Source: Mycobacterium sp. Aquia_216
GTDB lineage: Bacteria > Actinomycetota > Actinomycetes > Mycobacteriales > Mycobacteriaceae
NCBI RefSeq assembly: GCF_026723865.1
Contig: NZ_CP113529.1
Location: 1,550,001 to 1,614,000 of the forward strand
Reading direction: 5' to 3'
DNA length: 64,000 bases
Of this stretch, positions 17,066 to 26,600 are shown piece by piece; position 1 is the first letter of the stretch; every line of letters starts with the position of its first letter. The notes beneath the pieces are model-generated. The model did no database searches, was not told the DNA's origin, and saw nothing but the letters and a program-made list of their open reading frames with translations. A program made the translations under genes and the position numbers.

Positions 17066-18505
17066 GTGGTGACCCGCATCGTGATCCTCGGTGGAGGCCC
17101 GGCCGGTTACGAAGCCGCGCTGGTGGCCGCCACCCTGTCTTCTAGACACCCTGATAGCACCGACGTCACCGTGATCGACTCCGAGGGCATCGGCGGGGCG
17201 GCCGTGCTGGATGACTGCGTGCCGTCCAAGACGTTCATCGCCTCGACCTGGCTGCGCACCGAACTGCGCCGCGCTCCCCGGCTGGGCTTCGACATCGACA
17301 TCGACGACGCCAAGATCTCGCTGCCGCAGATCCACAAACGGGTCAAGGCGCTGGCCGCCGAGCAGTCGGCCGATATCACCGCCCAGCTGCTCGCCGAGGG
17401 TGTGCATGTGGTCGCGGGTCGCGGCGAGCTGTGCGATTCCGCGCCCGGCCTGGCCCGGCACCGCATCAAGGTGACCCATTCCGATGAGGGGCCCGACGGC
17501 CCCGTCGTCACCGAGCACGACGCCGATGTCGTCCTGATCGCCACCGGCGCCAGCCCGCGGGTACTGCCGTCGGCCCAGCCAGACGGCGAGCGCATCCTGA
17601 CCTGGCGACAGCTCTACGACCTGGAGGCGTTGCCCGAGCACCTGATCGTGGTGGGCTCGGGGGTTACCGGGGCCGAGTTCGTGCACGCCTACACCGAGCT
17701 CGGCGTGCCGGTCACGGTGGCGGCCAGCCGGGACCGGGTGCTGCCCTACGAGGACGCCGACGCCGCGCTGGTGCTGGAGGAGGCGTTCGCCGAACGCGGT
17801 GTGGAGCTGATCAAGAACGCCCGCGCGGAATCGGTCACTCGCACCGAGAGCGGGGTCCTGGTCACCATGACCGACGGCCGCACCGTCGAGGGCAGCCACG
17901 CCCTGATGACCATCGGATCGGTGCCCAACACCAGCGGTCTCGGCCTGGAACGCGTCGGCATCGAGCTGGGCCCTGGGGACTACCTGAAGGTGGACCGGGT
18001 GTCACGGACGTCGGTTCCGGGCATCTATGCCGCGGGCGACTGCACCGGCTTGCTGCTGCTGGCGTCGGTGGCCGCCATGCAGGGCCGGATCGCGATGTAT
18101 CACGCGCTGGGTGAGGGCGTCAGCCCGATCCGGCTGCGTACGGTCGCCTCGACGGTGTTCACCCGGCCCGAGATCGCCGCCGTCGGGGTGCCGCAGACGA
18201 TGATCGACGACGGCTCGGTGCCGGCCCGGACCATCATGCTGCCGTTGCGGACCAACGCGCGCGCCAAGATGTCCGGGTTGCAGCAAGGCTTCGTCAAGGT
18301 CTTCTGCCGCAAGTCCACCGGCGTCGTCATCGGCGGCGTGGTGGTGGCGCCGATCGCCTCCGAGCTGATCCTGCCGATCGCCGTGGCCGTGCAAAACCGC
18401 ATCACCGTCAACGAGCTGGCGCAGACGCTGGCCGTCTACCCGTCGTTGTCCGGGTCGATCACCGAGGCCGCTCGGCGGCTGATGGCCCATGACGATCTGG
18501 ACTAG
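17066..18505 (+). CDS. lpdA: Flavoprotein NAD(P)H:quinone reductase LpdA
   Basis: 479-residue flavoprotein of the lipoamide dehydrogenase superfamily, matching Rv3303c. FAD-binding GGGPAGYEAAL is at the N-terminus, the NAD-binding GSGVTGAEF near residue 195, and AAGDCTGL near 315. It lacks the redox machinery of true dehydrogenases: in GGAAVLDDCVPSK only the second cysteine (Cys51) remains and residue 46 is Ala, and the C-terminal His-Glu dyad is replaced in VYPSLSG by Tyr and Gly. The tuberculosis protein is known as a quinone reductase and not a lipoamide dehydrogenase, which fits. GTG start. glpD2 begins 27 bp downstream, so electrons may be handled in a shared respiratory context. Confidence 0.93.
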   Translation: MVTRIVILGGGPAGYEAALVAATLSSRHPDSTDVTVIDSEGIGGAAVLDDCVPSKTFIASTWLRTELRRAPRLGFDIDIDDAKISLPQIHKRVKALAAEQSADITAQLLAEGVHVVAGRGELCDSAPGLARHRIKVTHSDEGPDGPVVTEHDADVVLIATGASPRVLPSAQPDGERILTWRQLYDLEALPEHLIVVGSGVTGAEFVHAYTELGVPVTVAASRDRVLPYEDADAALVLEEAFAERGVELIKNARAESVTRTESGVLVTMTDGRTVEGSHALMTIGSVPNTSGLGLERVGIELGPGDYLKVDRVSRTSVPGIYAAGDCTGLLLLASVAAMQGRIAMYHALGEGVSPIRLRTVASTVFTRPEIAAVGVPQTMIDDGSVPARTIMLPLRTNARAKMSGLQQGFVKVFCRKSTGVVIGGVVVAPIASELILPIAVAVQNRITVNELAQTLAVYPSLSGSITEAARRLMAHDDLD

Positions 18506-18532
18506 CCTTGCCAAGGGGAGGAGTCCTTTGTC

Positions 18533-20257
18533 GTGAATGATCCGGTTTCCAACTTGGGACCGCAGCAACGCGCGGCGGCTTGGGAGCGGCTGGGCAGTGA
18601 GCAGTTCGATGTCGTCGTCATCGGCGGCGGGGTGGTGGGCTCCGGATGCGCGCTGGATGCCGCGACTCGCGGCCTCAAGGTCGCCCTGGTCGAGGCGCGT
18701 GACTTCGCTTCCGGCACCTCGAGCCGCTCGTCGAAGATGTTCCACGGCGGGTTGCGCTATCTCGAACAACTGGAGTTCGGACTGGTACGCGAGGCGCTGC
18801 ACGAGCGCGAGCTGTCGCTGACCAGGTTGGCGCCGCATCTGGTCAAACCGCTCCCGTTCTTGTTCCCGTTGACCCATCGGTGGTGGGAGCGTCCCTACAC
18901 CGCGGCGGGCATCTTCCTCTACGACAGCCTCGGCGGCGCGAAATCCGTTCCCGCGCAAAAGCATCTGACGCGCGCCGGCGCGCTGCGGTTGAGTCCGGGC
19001 CTGAAGCGCAGCTCGCTGATCGGCGGGATCCGTTACTACGACACCGTCGTCGACGATGCCAGGCACACGATGACGGTCGCGCGCACCGCCGCGCATTACG
19101 GCGCCGTCGTGCGGTGCTCCACCCAGGCGGTCGCGCTGCTGCGCGAGGGCGACCGGGTGATCGGGGTGCGCGTCCGCGACTCCGAAGACGGCTCGATCAC
19201 CGAGGTTCGCGGTCACGTCGTGGTCAACGCGACCGGGGTGTGGACCGACGAGATCCAGGCTCTGTCCAAGCAGCGCGGGCGGTTTCAGGTGCGCGCGTCC
19301 AAGGGCGTGCACGTGGTGGTGCCGCGGGACCGGATCGTCAGCGATGCCGCGATCATCCTGCGCACCGAGAAGTCGGTGATGTTCATCATCCCGTGGGGCA
19401 GCCACTGGATCATCGGAACCACCGACACCGACTGGAATCTCGACCTGGCCCACCCGGCGGCCACCAAGGCCGACATCGACTACATCCTGACCACCGTGAA
19501 CGCCGTGCTGGCCACTCCGCTGACGCATGCCGACATCGACGGCGTGTACGCGGGCCTGCGTCCGCTGCTGGCCGGGGAAAGCGAGGAAACCTCCAAGCTG
19601 TCCCGGGAGCACGCCGTCGCGGTGCCCGCGCCCGGCCTGGTGGCCATTGCGGGCGGCAAATACACCACCTACCGGGTGATGGCCGCCGACGCGATCGACA
19701 CGGCCGTGCAGTTCGTCCCGGCCCGGGTCGCGCCGTCGATCACCGAAAAGGTGGGCCTGCTGGGCGCCGACGGCTACTTCGCCCTGATCAACCAGGTCGA
19801 ACACGTGGGCGAGCTGGTGGGCCTGCACCCGTACCGGGTCCGTCACCTGCTGGACCGCTACGGCTCGCTGATGGATGACGTGCTGGCGCTGGCGGCGGAT
19901 CGTCCCGAGCTGCTGACCCCGATCAAGGAAGCGCCGGGCTACCTGAAGGTGGAGGCCGTGTACGCCGCCGCAGCCGAGGGTGCCCTGCACCTCGAGGACA
20001 TTCTGGCCCGCCGGATGCGGATTTCGATCGAATACCCGCACCGCGGCGTCGACTGCGCTCGCGAGGTCGCCGAGCTGGTCGCTCCGGTGCTGGGGTGGAG
20101 CGCCGGTGACGTCAATCGTGAGGTTGCCAACTACACCGCGCGGGTCGAGGCCGAGATCCTCTCGCAGGCTCAGCCCGACGACGTCTCGGCAGACGAGCTG
20201 CGGGCCAGCGCGCCAGAAGCGCGCGCCGAGATCCTCGAGCCGGTCCCGCTCAATTGA
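18533..20257 (+). CDS. glpD2: Glycerol-3-phosphate dehydrogenase GlpD2
   Basis: 574-residue FAD-dependent, membrane-associated glycerol-3-phosphate dehydrogenase (Rv3302c) that oxidises glycerol 3-phosphate to dihydroxyacetone phosphate and passes electrons to quinone. The FAD-binding VVVIGGGVVGSG is at about residue 23; SSKMFHGGLRYLEQLEFGLV and GGKYTTYR are family signatures; a C-terminal GlpD domain covers about residues 430-550. The GTG start is preceded by AAGGGGAGGAG at 18510-18520. It probably shares a transcript with lpdA. The next gene overlaps the stop by four bases. In M. tuberculosis phoY1 lies immediately downstream; it is missing here. Confidence 0.94.
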   Translation: MNDPVSNLGPQQRAAAWERLGSEQFDVVVIGGGVVGSGCALDAATRGLKVALVEARDFASGTSSRSSKMFHGGLRYLEQLEFGLVREALHERELSLTRLAPHLVKPLPFLFPLTHRWWERPYTAAGIFLYDSLGGAKSVPAQKHLTRAGALRLSPGLKRSSLIGGIRYYDTVVDDARHTMTVARTAAHYGAVVRCSTQAVALLREGDRVIGVRVRDSEDGSITEVRGHVVVNATGVWTDEIQALSKQRGRFQVRASKGVHVVVPRDRIVSDAAIILRTEKSVMFIIPWGSHWIIGTTDTDWNLDLAHPAATKADIDYILTTVNAVLATPLTHADIDGVYAGLRPLLAGESEETSKLSREHAVAVPAPGLVAIAGGKYTTYRVMAADAIDTAVQFVPARVAPSITEKVGLLGADGYFALINQVEHVGELVGLHPYRVRHLLDRYGSLMDDVLALAADRPELLTPIKEAPGYLKVEAVYAAAAEGALHLEDILARRMRISIEYPHRGVDCAREVAELVAPVLGWSAGDVNREVANYTARVEAEILSQAQPDDVSADELRASAPEARAEILEPVPLN

Positions 20258-21117
20258 GGCCCGCCCCGCTTCCGGTGCGCGACGGATTGGGGCCCGCGCG
20301 GGTGCGGCTGCAGGGCGGGGCGGTGCTGGCCGAGCTGACCGCGCGGTTCGGCGAGCAGGCCCGCGCCAAGGTTCAGGCCGGAGAGGTCGTCGACGCCGAC
20401 GGGGTGGTGATCGACGAGGCGAGCGTGTTGCCCGCCGGCGCCAGCGTCTACCTGTATCGGGACCTTCCTGATGAAGTGCGGGTGCCGTTCGACATCCCGG
20501 TGCTCTATCGCGACGACGACATCGTGGTCGTGGACAAGCCGCATTTCCTGGCGACGATGCCCCGGGGCAGCCACGTCGCACAGACCGCGCTGGTGCGGCT
20601 GCGCCGGGACCTGGGACTGCCCCAGCTGAGCCCCGCGCACCGGCTCGACCGGCTGACCGCCGGGGTGCTGCTGTTCACCACTCGGCGCGAGGTGCGCGGT
20701 GCCTACCAGACGCTGTTCGCCCGGGGCGAGGTCCGCAAGACGTACCTGGCCCGCGCGGCGGTCGATCCGGACCTGGTGCTGCCGCGCCTGGTGCAAAGCC
20801 GAATCATCAAGTACCGCAGCCACTTACAAGCTGTCTGCGAGCCCGGAGTGCCCAACGCGGAGACGCTGGTGGAACTGTTGTCTCCCGACGGCCTGTACCG
20901 GCTGACGCCGCGCACCGGGCGGACCCACCAGTTGCGGGTGCACATGGCGTCGCTGGGACTGCCGATCATCGGTGATCCGTTGTACCCCAAGGTTATTGAA
21001 GTGCCCGCCGATGACTTCAGCACTCCGCTGCGACTGCTGGCGCAGCGCATCGAGTTCGACGATCCGCTGACCGGGTCACGCCGCACGTTCGTCAGTACCA
21101 GGGGTACGCCGGGCTGA
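20254..21117 (+). CDS. RluA-family pseudouridine synthase (Rv3300c-like)
   Basis: 287-residue RNA pseudouridine synthase that isomerises uridine in rRNA or tRNA. The catalytic motif HRLDRLTAG carries the nucleophilic Asp near residue 134; GRTHQLRVH is the conserved C-terminal RluA motif. The N-terminal 60 residues (GEVVDADGVVIDE) look like a degenerate S4-type RNA-binding part. The first start is TTG at 20254, overlapping the glpD2 stop (TTGA); an in-frame GTG at 20275 is the alternative. The exact RNA target cannot be told from sequence. Confidence 0.9.
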   Translation: MRPAPLPVRDGLGPARVRLQGGAVLAELTARFGEQARAKVQAGEVVDADGVVIDEASVLPAGASVYLYRDLPDEVRVPFDIPVLYRDDDIVVVDKPHFLATMPRGSHVAQTALVRLRRDLGLPQLSPAHRLDRLTAGVLLFTTRREVRGAYQTLFARGEVRKTYLARAAVDPDLVLPRLVQSRIIKYRSHLQAVCEPGVPNAETLVELLSPDGLYRLTPRTGRTHQLRVHMASLGLPIIGDPLYPKVIEVPADDFSTPLRLLAQRIEFDDPLTGSRRTFVSTRGTPG

Positions 21118-21120
21118 GCG

Positions 21121-21321
21121 TCAATCGCCAGGCAGCACACGGGTTAAGGCGTCGTTGATGCCCTGGTTGATGCGATCCGCTGCCAGTGGGCTGGCAAATG
21201 GGGGCGGTGCCCCGCAGGTACAGGAAAATTGGTTGAACACGACGTCGGCGCTGGCCGGTGCGGCAAGCCCAACGGTGGCACCCAGAACGACCGCGCTACC
21301 GATAATTATCTTTGTGATCAT
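21121..21321 (-). CDS. Small secreted cysteine-pair protein
   Basis: 66-residue protein with a clear signal peptide (MITKIIIGSAVVLGATVGLA, cleaved near APASA). The mature product is only about 40 residues, with a CTC pair (FSCTCG), a Pro-rich patch and an amphipathic C-terminus. GGAGG lies 8 nt before the ATG. The family is common in mycobacteria but I know no function. The CTC pair could form a vicinal-type disulfide, bind metal, or link to a partner. Confidence 0.75.
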   Translation of the reverse strand: MITKIIIGSAVVLGATVGLAAPASADVVFNQFSCTCGAPPPFASPLAADRINQGINDALTRVLPGD

Positions 21322-21393
21322 TTTTAAGCCTCCATTTGTTTACCTGGCGTTAAACATTACACTCAGGCGGAGGTTAAAGGTTGACGGCTCGCG

Positions 21394-21426
21394 GTTTCGT
21401 TAGGGCTGCGACGCTGTTTCGTTAGG
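21394..21426. repeat. Two 11-bp direct repeats with 22-bp period
   Basis: GTTTCGTTAGG occurs at 21394-21404 and 21416-21426, start to start 22 bp, about two helical turns. The second copy overlaps the stop codon of the DUF732 gene. The pair lies upstream of the small secreted gene, so it could be a tandem operator. Confidence 0.4.
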
Positions 21427-21820
21427 TCGTCGGCGGGGGTGCCGGGGGCGCCGGGGGTTCCGGCGGCGGCTTGTATTGCGGGCAGTAGGCGCGGATGGCC
21501 GCGCCGACGAAGTAGCCCGCGTCGTAGTCGGGCAGGCTACTGCTGTTCATCACATCGATGACGACCTCGTTGGGCGTCTGGCCTTGCGCAAGGAACTCGC
21601 AGACCTTCCGGGCCGCCGCGATGGCAGCGGGGACGGAGTCGTGAGTGATGCCGTCGGAGATCAGCAGTTGGATGAATTTGTCGTCGTTCGCGTCGGCGTG
21701 GGCGGCAGGGGCTACGCCTGCGCCGAGCACGCCAAGCGAGACGGCCATCGCAACTACGAGTCGGGTGCCCGACGGCACGTGTAGGGAGCCGGGCTTGCCA
21801 ATTTTCACGTCCGTAATCAT
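21422..21820 (-). CDS. DUF732 secreted protein with Pro-rich tail
   Basis: 132-residue exported protein. A hydrophobic signal segment (about residues 22-43) ends at AHA-DAND. The DUF732 body follows: DDKFIQLLISDGITHDS, then two cysteines (KVCEFLAQG and RAYCPQY) expected to pair. The C-terminus is a run of Pro (PPPEPPAPPAPPP), which may thread through or attach to the cell wall. The 20 residues before the signal segment are unusually long, so a later start is possible, but no alternative ATG fits. It is upstream of the small secreted gene on the same strand and divergent from lpqC. Confidence 0.85.
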   Translation of the reverse strand: MITDVKIGKPGSLHVPSGTRLVVAMAVSLGVLGAGVAPAAHADANDDKFIQLLISDGITHDSVPAAIAAARKVCEFLAQGQTPNEVVIDVMNSSSLPDYDAGYFVGAAIRAYCPQYKPPPEPPAPPAPPPTT

Positions 21821-21905
21821 CGCTCAAATCGCGATCATTGCCAACGTGAGCAATTCGGGCGAACAGTTGAACATGACCGTTTTCAGCGCGGGGACAGCGG
21901 GTCGG

Positions 21906-21911
21906 TAATTT
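21906..21911 (+). promoter_or_regulatory. -10 element of lpqC, probable leaderless start
   Basis: TAATTT (fits TANNNT) ends 6 bp before the lpqC ATG, so a transcript starting at the usual distance would begin at the start codon. There is no Shine-Dalgarno and no clear -35 box. Confidence 0.4.
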
Positions 21912-21917
21912 GACCCC

Positions 21918-22835
21918 ATGCCGTACGGACGATGGTTATCGCTGGCGCTGCTGGCGGTCTGTCTCGTCGGCTGTGGCGTGCAACCCGTATCGGCGGCCAC
22001 GCCTCGTGATCTGACCGGGACGTTCCGGTCCGGCGGTATGGACCGGACCTATGTATTGCACGTGCCGCCCGGCGATCCCGTCGGCTTGGTGCTCAGCCTG
22101 CACGGAGGCGGTGGTACCGGAAAGGGACAGCGGGGTCTGACCGAGTTCGATGCCGTCGCCGACGCCAACAAACTGCTGGTGGTCTATCCCGACGGTTATG
22201 ACAAGAGCTGGGCCGACGGAAGGGGAGCCTCGCCGGCCGATCGCCGCCACATCGACGACGTGGGGTTTCTGGTCGCGTTGGCCGACAAGCTGCGCAACGA
22301 CTACAACATCGCCCCCGGGCACGTCTTCGCCACCGGAATGTCCAACGGCGGCTTCATGTCCAACCGGCTGGCTTGCGATCGCGCTGATGTTTTTTCGGCG
22401 ATCGCGCCGGTCGCGGGCACGCTGGGCATCGGGGTGGTATGCAACCCCTCGCAACCGGTTTCGGTCTGGGAGGCGCACGGGACCGGAGATCCGTTGGTGC
22501 GTTTCAAAGGCGGGGACGTACGCGGCCGCGGTGGGCTGAGCCACTCCATCTCGGTCAAAAGCATGGTGGACAAATGGCGTTCGGCCGACGGCTGCCAGGG
22601 CGACCCGGTGGTCGAGTTATTGCCCAACGTCGGGGACGGCACCGTCGTGCACCGATTCGATTCGACGGCGTGTGCGGCGTCCACCGAGGTGGTTCTCTAT
22701 CAGATCGACAATGGCGGGCACACCTGGCCGGGCGGCAAGCAGTATCTGCCGAAGGCGGTGATCGGGCCGACATCGCGCGCGCTGGACGGATCGGAATCGA
22801 TTGCGCAGTTTTTCCTCGCGCATGCCCGTGACTAG
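21918..22835 (+). CDS. lpqC: Esterase lipoprotein LpqC (PHB depolymerase-like)
   Basis: 305-residue lipoprotein matching Rv3298c. The signal peptide ends in lipobox LVGC with acylated Cys19, anchoring it on the outer face of the plasma membrane. The body is an alpha/beta hydrolase of the polyhydroxybutyrate depolymerase / feruloyl esterase group: LHGGGG (oxyanion region), nucleophile elbow GMSNGG, and GGHTWPGG with the catalytic His. A substrate polymer cannot be assigned; cell-surface ester hydrolysis is the safe reading. It converges with nei2. Confidence 0.9.
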   Translation: MPYGRWLSLALLAVCLVGCGVQPVSAATPRDLTGTFRSGGMDRTYVLHVPPGDPVGLVLSLHGGGGTGKGQRGLTEFDAVADANKLLVVYPDGYDKSWADGRGASPADRRHIDDVGFLVALADKLRNDYNIAPGHVFATGMSNGGFMSNRLACDRADVFSAIAPVAGTLGIGVVCNPSQPVSVWEAHGTGDPLVRFKGGDVRGRGGLSHSISVKSMVDKWRSADGCQGDPVVELLPNVGDGTVVHRFDSTACAASTEVVLYQIDNGGHTWPGGKQYLPKAVIGPTSRALDGSESIAQFFLAHARD

Positions 22836-22882
22836 CCGACGCATTTGTTCCGCAGGAATTCCCGGGGTGGTTAATCGAAATG

Positions 22883-22909
22883 TTCCGAAAGTTCGCCGAG
22901 AATTCGGAA
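22883..22909. terminator. Hairpin between convergent lpqC and nei2
   Basis: TTCCGAA (22883-22889) and TTCGGAA (22903-22909) form a 7-bp stem with a 13-nt loop in the 75-bp gap between the two stop codons. Weak stem and no U-tract, so only a candidate. Confidence 0.3.
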
Positions 22910-22910
22910 T

Positions 22911-23666
22911 TCAGCGTTGACAGGACGGGCACCAATAGGCCACCCGCGCACCGGTGTCGTCGACGTTGATGCGCGTGCCGCAGCGACGGCAATGTTGCCC
23001 GGCGCGGCCGTAGACCCACAGCTGCCGCCCCGCCCGGGTGTCGCCGGTGGTGCAGCGGTTCCAGCGGAAGCGATTGACCCACAGCATGTCCCGGGCCAGC
23101 GACACCAAACGATGCGGGTCGCCGACCGCGCTGACCGGCGCGGTCGGCAGATGTCCGCTGACGAAACACAACTCGTTGCAATAGACGTTTCCCACCCCGG
23201 CCATCACCCGCTGGTCCAGCAACGCCTCGGCGATCGGCCGCTCCGGGCGTGCGATCAGGTTGGCCGCGGCGACCCGGGGATCCCAATCCGGGCCCAGCAG
23301 ATCGGGCCCCAAGTGCGCGACCGCTTCGCCGTCGTGGTCGCGGTCGAGGATTTCGAGCACTCCCAGGTCCACGCCGACCGCACGGATATCGTTTGCTTCC
23401 AAGACAATGCGGGCCCGGTGATCTAACCGCACCGGGCGTCTTCCGACTCGCCAGCTGCCGTCCATCTTCAGATGCGAGTGAATACTGGCCCGCCCCACCC
23501 GGATGAACAGGTGCTTGCCCCGGCTGAGCACCTCGTCGACCACGTTGCCGGTGAGGTCGACGGTGGCGAATCGCGGCACCCGGATGTCGCAGCGGGTCAG
23601 CGTCTGCCCGGCCAGGTGCTCGGCCAGCGTGGCCGCGGTATGCCAGACGGTGTCACCCTCGGGCAT
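22911..23666 (-). CDS. nei: Endonuclease VIII-like DNA glycosylase Nei2
   Basis: 251-residue Fpg/Nei-family DNA glycosylase / AP lyase, matching Rv3297. The start MPEGDTVW places the catalytic Pro and Glu next to the initiator; Lys in LSRGKHLFI is the conserved beta-hairpin lysine. A helix-two-turn-helix is seen around [13 protein letters not shown]. The C-terminal zinc finger has Cys-x2-Cys (CRRCG) and Cys-x2-Cys (CPSC). It excises oxidised pyrimidines. It follows lhr by 15 bp and is evidently in the same repair operon. Confidence 0.93.
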   Translation of the reverse strand: MPEGDTVWHTAATLAEHLAGQTLTRCDIRVPRFATVDLTGNVVDEVLSRGKHLFIRVGRASIHSHLKMDGSWRVGRRPVRLDHRARIVLEANDIRAVGVDLGVLEILDRDHDGEAVAHLGPDLLGPDWDPRVAAANLIARPERPIAEALLDQRVMAGVGNVYCNELCFVSGHLPTAPVSAVGDPHRLVSLARDMLWVNRFRWNRCTTGDTRAGRQLWVYGRAGQHCRRCGTRINVDDTGARVAYWCPSCQR

Positions 23667-23681
23667 GGTTCTTCGGCATCC

Positions 23682-26600
23682 TCACCGCAGCCGCATTCCG
23701 CGTGGGGTGCGGGCGAAGCCGGCTTCGGACAGCGCCTCGGCCACGGGACTCGGCCCGCCGGCCAGCGGCTGCAGCGCCGGCACCCCGTTGATCCGCTCGA
23801 CCAGGATCGACTCGACGCGCCGGGCGGTGACCAGGTCGGCCAGTCCCTGAGCCGCCGCATGGTCGGCGCCGGGATCGTCGGTGAACGTCAGCAACGATCG
23901 TCCGCCCCGCTCGAGGAACCAGGCCAGGTCGCCGTCGACCAGTACGACCAGGGCGCCGGCCTTGCGGCCGGGGCGTGCCGCGTCCGTCGCGGGCCAGGGC
24001 AACGCGGCACCGTACGGGTTCGCCGGGTCGGCGGCGGCCAGCACGACCGCCCGGTATTCGGGGCGCTCCGGGTCGATCCCGTCGAGGTAACTGCGGAGCC
24101 GATCGACGGTCGAGGCGACGGCGAATTGGGCGCCGCCCAGCGACTCCACGAAGTACCCACGCTGGCACCTGCCGGCCTCTTCGAAGGTGCTCAGCACCTT
24201 ATAGAAGGTGGCGAATCCGCCCGGCACATTCTCCGCCGTCACCGCGCCTCTGGTCAGGACGCCATGCCGGTTGAGCAGCAGCTCGGCTTGGTAGTGGGCG
24301 CGCAGGGTGGATTCGGGTTCCGGGGCCGGCAGCGCCGACCAGCGGCCCGCCACCGCGGGGTCGGTGGTTCGAGCCTGGGGATGCGCGACGCTGTAGCGGC
24401 TCAGCCGTGGCGGCCGGCGGGTCCGATGGGCGGGGGCGGAACGCTTGCGGGCGCCGGTGCCCGTCAGCAGCGCCCGTACCGGCGCGAACGTGTCGCCGGT
24501 GATCCAACCGGCCCAGATCAGTTCCCACAGGGCATCTTTGAGGGCTGTTTCGGTGATCCCGTCCCGGGTGAGCTGCCGAAAGAAGTACGCGCCGCCACCG
24601 CCCAGCGTTTCCAGGATCGCCCGATGGGCCTCGGTGAAGTCGATCTCGTCGGGGGCCACCAGGGTCAACGGGGCGGAATCGCTGGCGTGCAGCGCGATCC
24701 ACCCGTCACTGCCCGAGATCGAGCCGGCGCCCGACCATGTGACCTCCCCGGCCGCGAGCAGCTCATCAAGCATGGCCGGTGCATAGTCGCGGACCCGCGG
24801 TGCCAGCACCAGCGGCTCGAGCGCCGATGCCGGTATCCGGACGCCGGCCAGCTGATCGATGACGGACATCAGCCCGTCGGTGCCGCTGGCGGTGCCCAGG
24901 TGGTGCCAGGCCGGCAGGAACCGCCCGTAGGCGGCCGTGCTGACCGGCTCGACCTGGGCGCGCAGCGCAGCCAGGGAACGCCGCCGCAGAATCCGCAACA
25001 CGTCGGCGTCACACCATTGCTCGCCGCCGACACCTACGGACACGGCTTCGGGAGCCACGAAATCGCCCCGCACCAGTCGGCCGTCGCCGGCCAGCCGGCT
25101 CAGCACGTCGGCGGTCACCCGTAACCCCAGGCCGAACCGGGCGGCGGCCTCGGCCGTGCTGAACGGTGTGCGGGTACGCGCATAGCGGCCCAGCAGCTCG
25201 CCCAGCGGATCGGCCACCTGCTCGGTGAACGTGGCCGGGACGCCGAGCGGGACGGCCACGCCGACCCCGTCGCGCAGCCGGCCGATGTCCTCGATGGCCA
25301 CCCACCAGCTGCGGCCGGCGAACGATACGGTCAGCGCGCGCCGGGCGGCGCGCAAGCCTTCCAGCCAGCCGCCAATATCGATGCCGTCGGCGACATCGGC
25401 CCGCGCGGCGACCTCGTCTTCGGTCAGCGGGCCCAGCAGCCGCAGCAGGTCCGCGACCGCCTCGGCATCGCGGGCAGCCCGGTCGGCGGACAGATGCTGC
25501 AACTGCCGACCGGTCGCGGCCACAACCTCGGCATCAAGTAATTCACGGAGTTCAACGCGCCCGAGCAGCTCGGCCAGCAGCGTGCTGTCCAGCGACAGGG
25601 CCGCGGCGCGGCGCTCGGCAAGCGGGGAATCGCCCTCGTACATGAAGGCGCCGACGTAGCCGAACAACAGCGACGCCGCGAACGGGGACGGCGTGGCCGT
25701 TTCGGCCTCGAGCACCCGCACCCGGCGCGCCGCGATACCGGTCATCACATCGACCAGCGCCGGCACGTCGTAGACGTCCTGCAGGCATTCCCGGACGGTC
25801 TCCAGCACGATCGGGAAGTCGGGGTATTTGCGGGCCACTTCCAGCAATTGGGCCGCGCGCTGGCGCTGGTGCCACAGCGGCGAGCGCCGGCCCGGGTGCC
25901 GGCGGGGCAGCAGCAGTGCCCGCGCCGCGCATTCCCGGAACCGGGACGCGAACAACGCCGAGCCGCCCACTTCCGCGGTGACGATCGGATCGATCTCGTC
26001 GGCGTCGAAGACGAAAAGCTCTGCGCCGGGCGGAGTTTCCTCGCACGTATCGGGCAAATGCACGACGATGCCGTCGTCGGAGGCGGTCGGCTTTTCGTCG
26101 ATGCCATAGCGTTCGGCCAACCGCCGGCCCACCGCCAGCGCGAGCGGTCCATGCACCCGCAGCCCGTACGGCGAGTGCAGGATCACCCGCCAGTCGCCCA
26201 GCTCGTCGCGGAATCGCTCGACCAGCAGCGTGGTATCGGTGGGCACCGTCCCGGTGGCGGCCCGTTGGTCGTCGAGCAACACCCACAGATTATCGGTCGC
26301 ATAGTCGTTGAAACCCAATGCAGCGCAACGTTTTCCGAATTCTTCGCGATCCAGGCCGGCCAGCTCGCCGGTGAACGCGCCCAGTGCGGCGCCGAGCTCG
26401 GCCGGGCGACCAACGCCGTCGCCGTGCCAGAACGGCAGCCGGGCCGGCAGGCCCGGCGCGGGAATCACCAGCACCCGGTCGTGGGTGATCTCGGTGATCC
26501 GCCAGCTGGTCGCGCCCAATGAGATGACGTCACCGGGACGCGACTCGTAGACCATTTCCTCGTCGAGTTCGCCTACCCGAGAAGGCTTTTCGGCCTCGCT

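Noticed and set aside
18002..20581. Very long open frame (859 codons) antisense to lpdA and glpD2
   Set aside because: It mirrors the codon structure of lpdA, glpD2 and the rluA-type gene; composition is Arg/Gln/His/Gly-rich with no domain, as expected from high-GC antisense frames.
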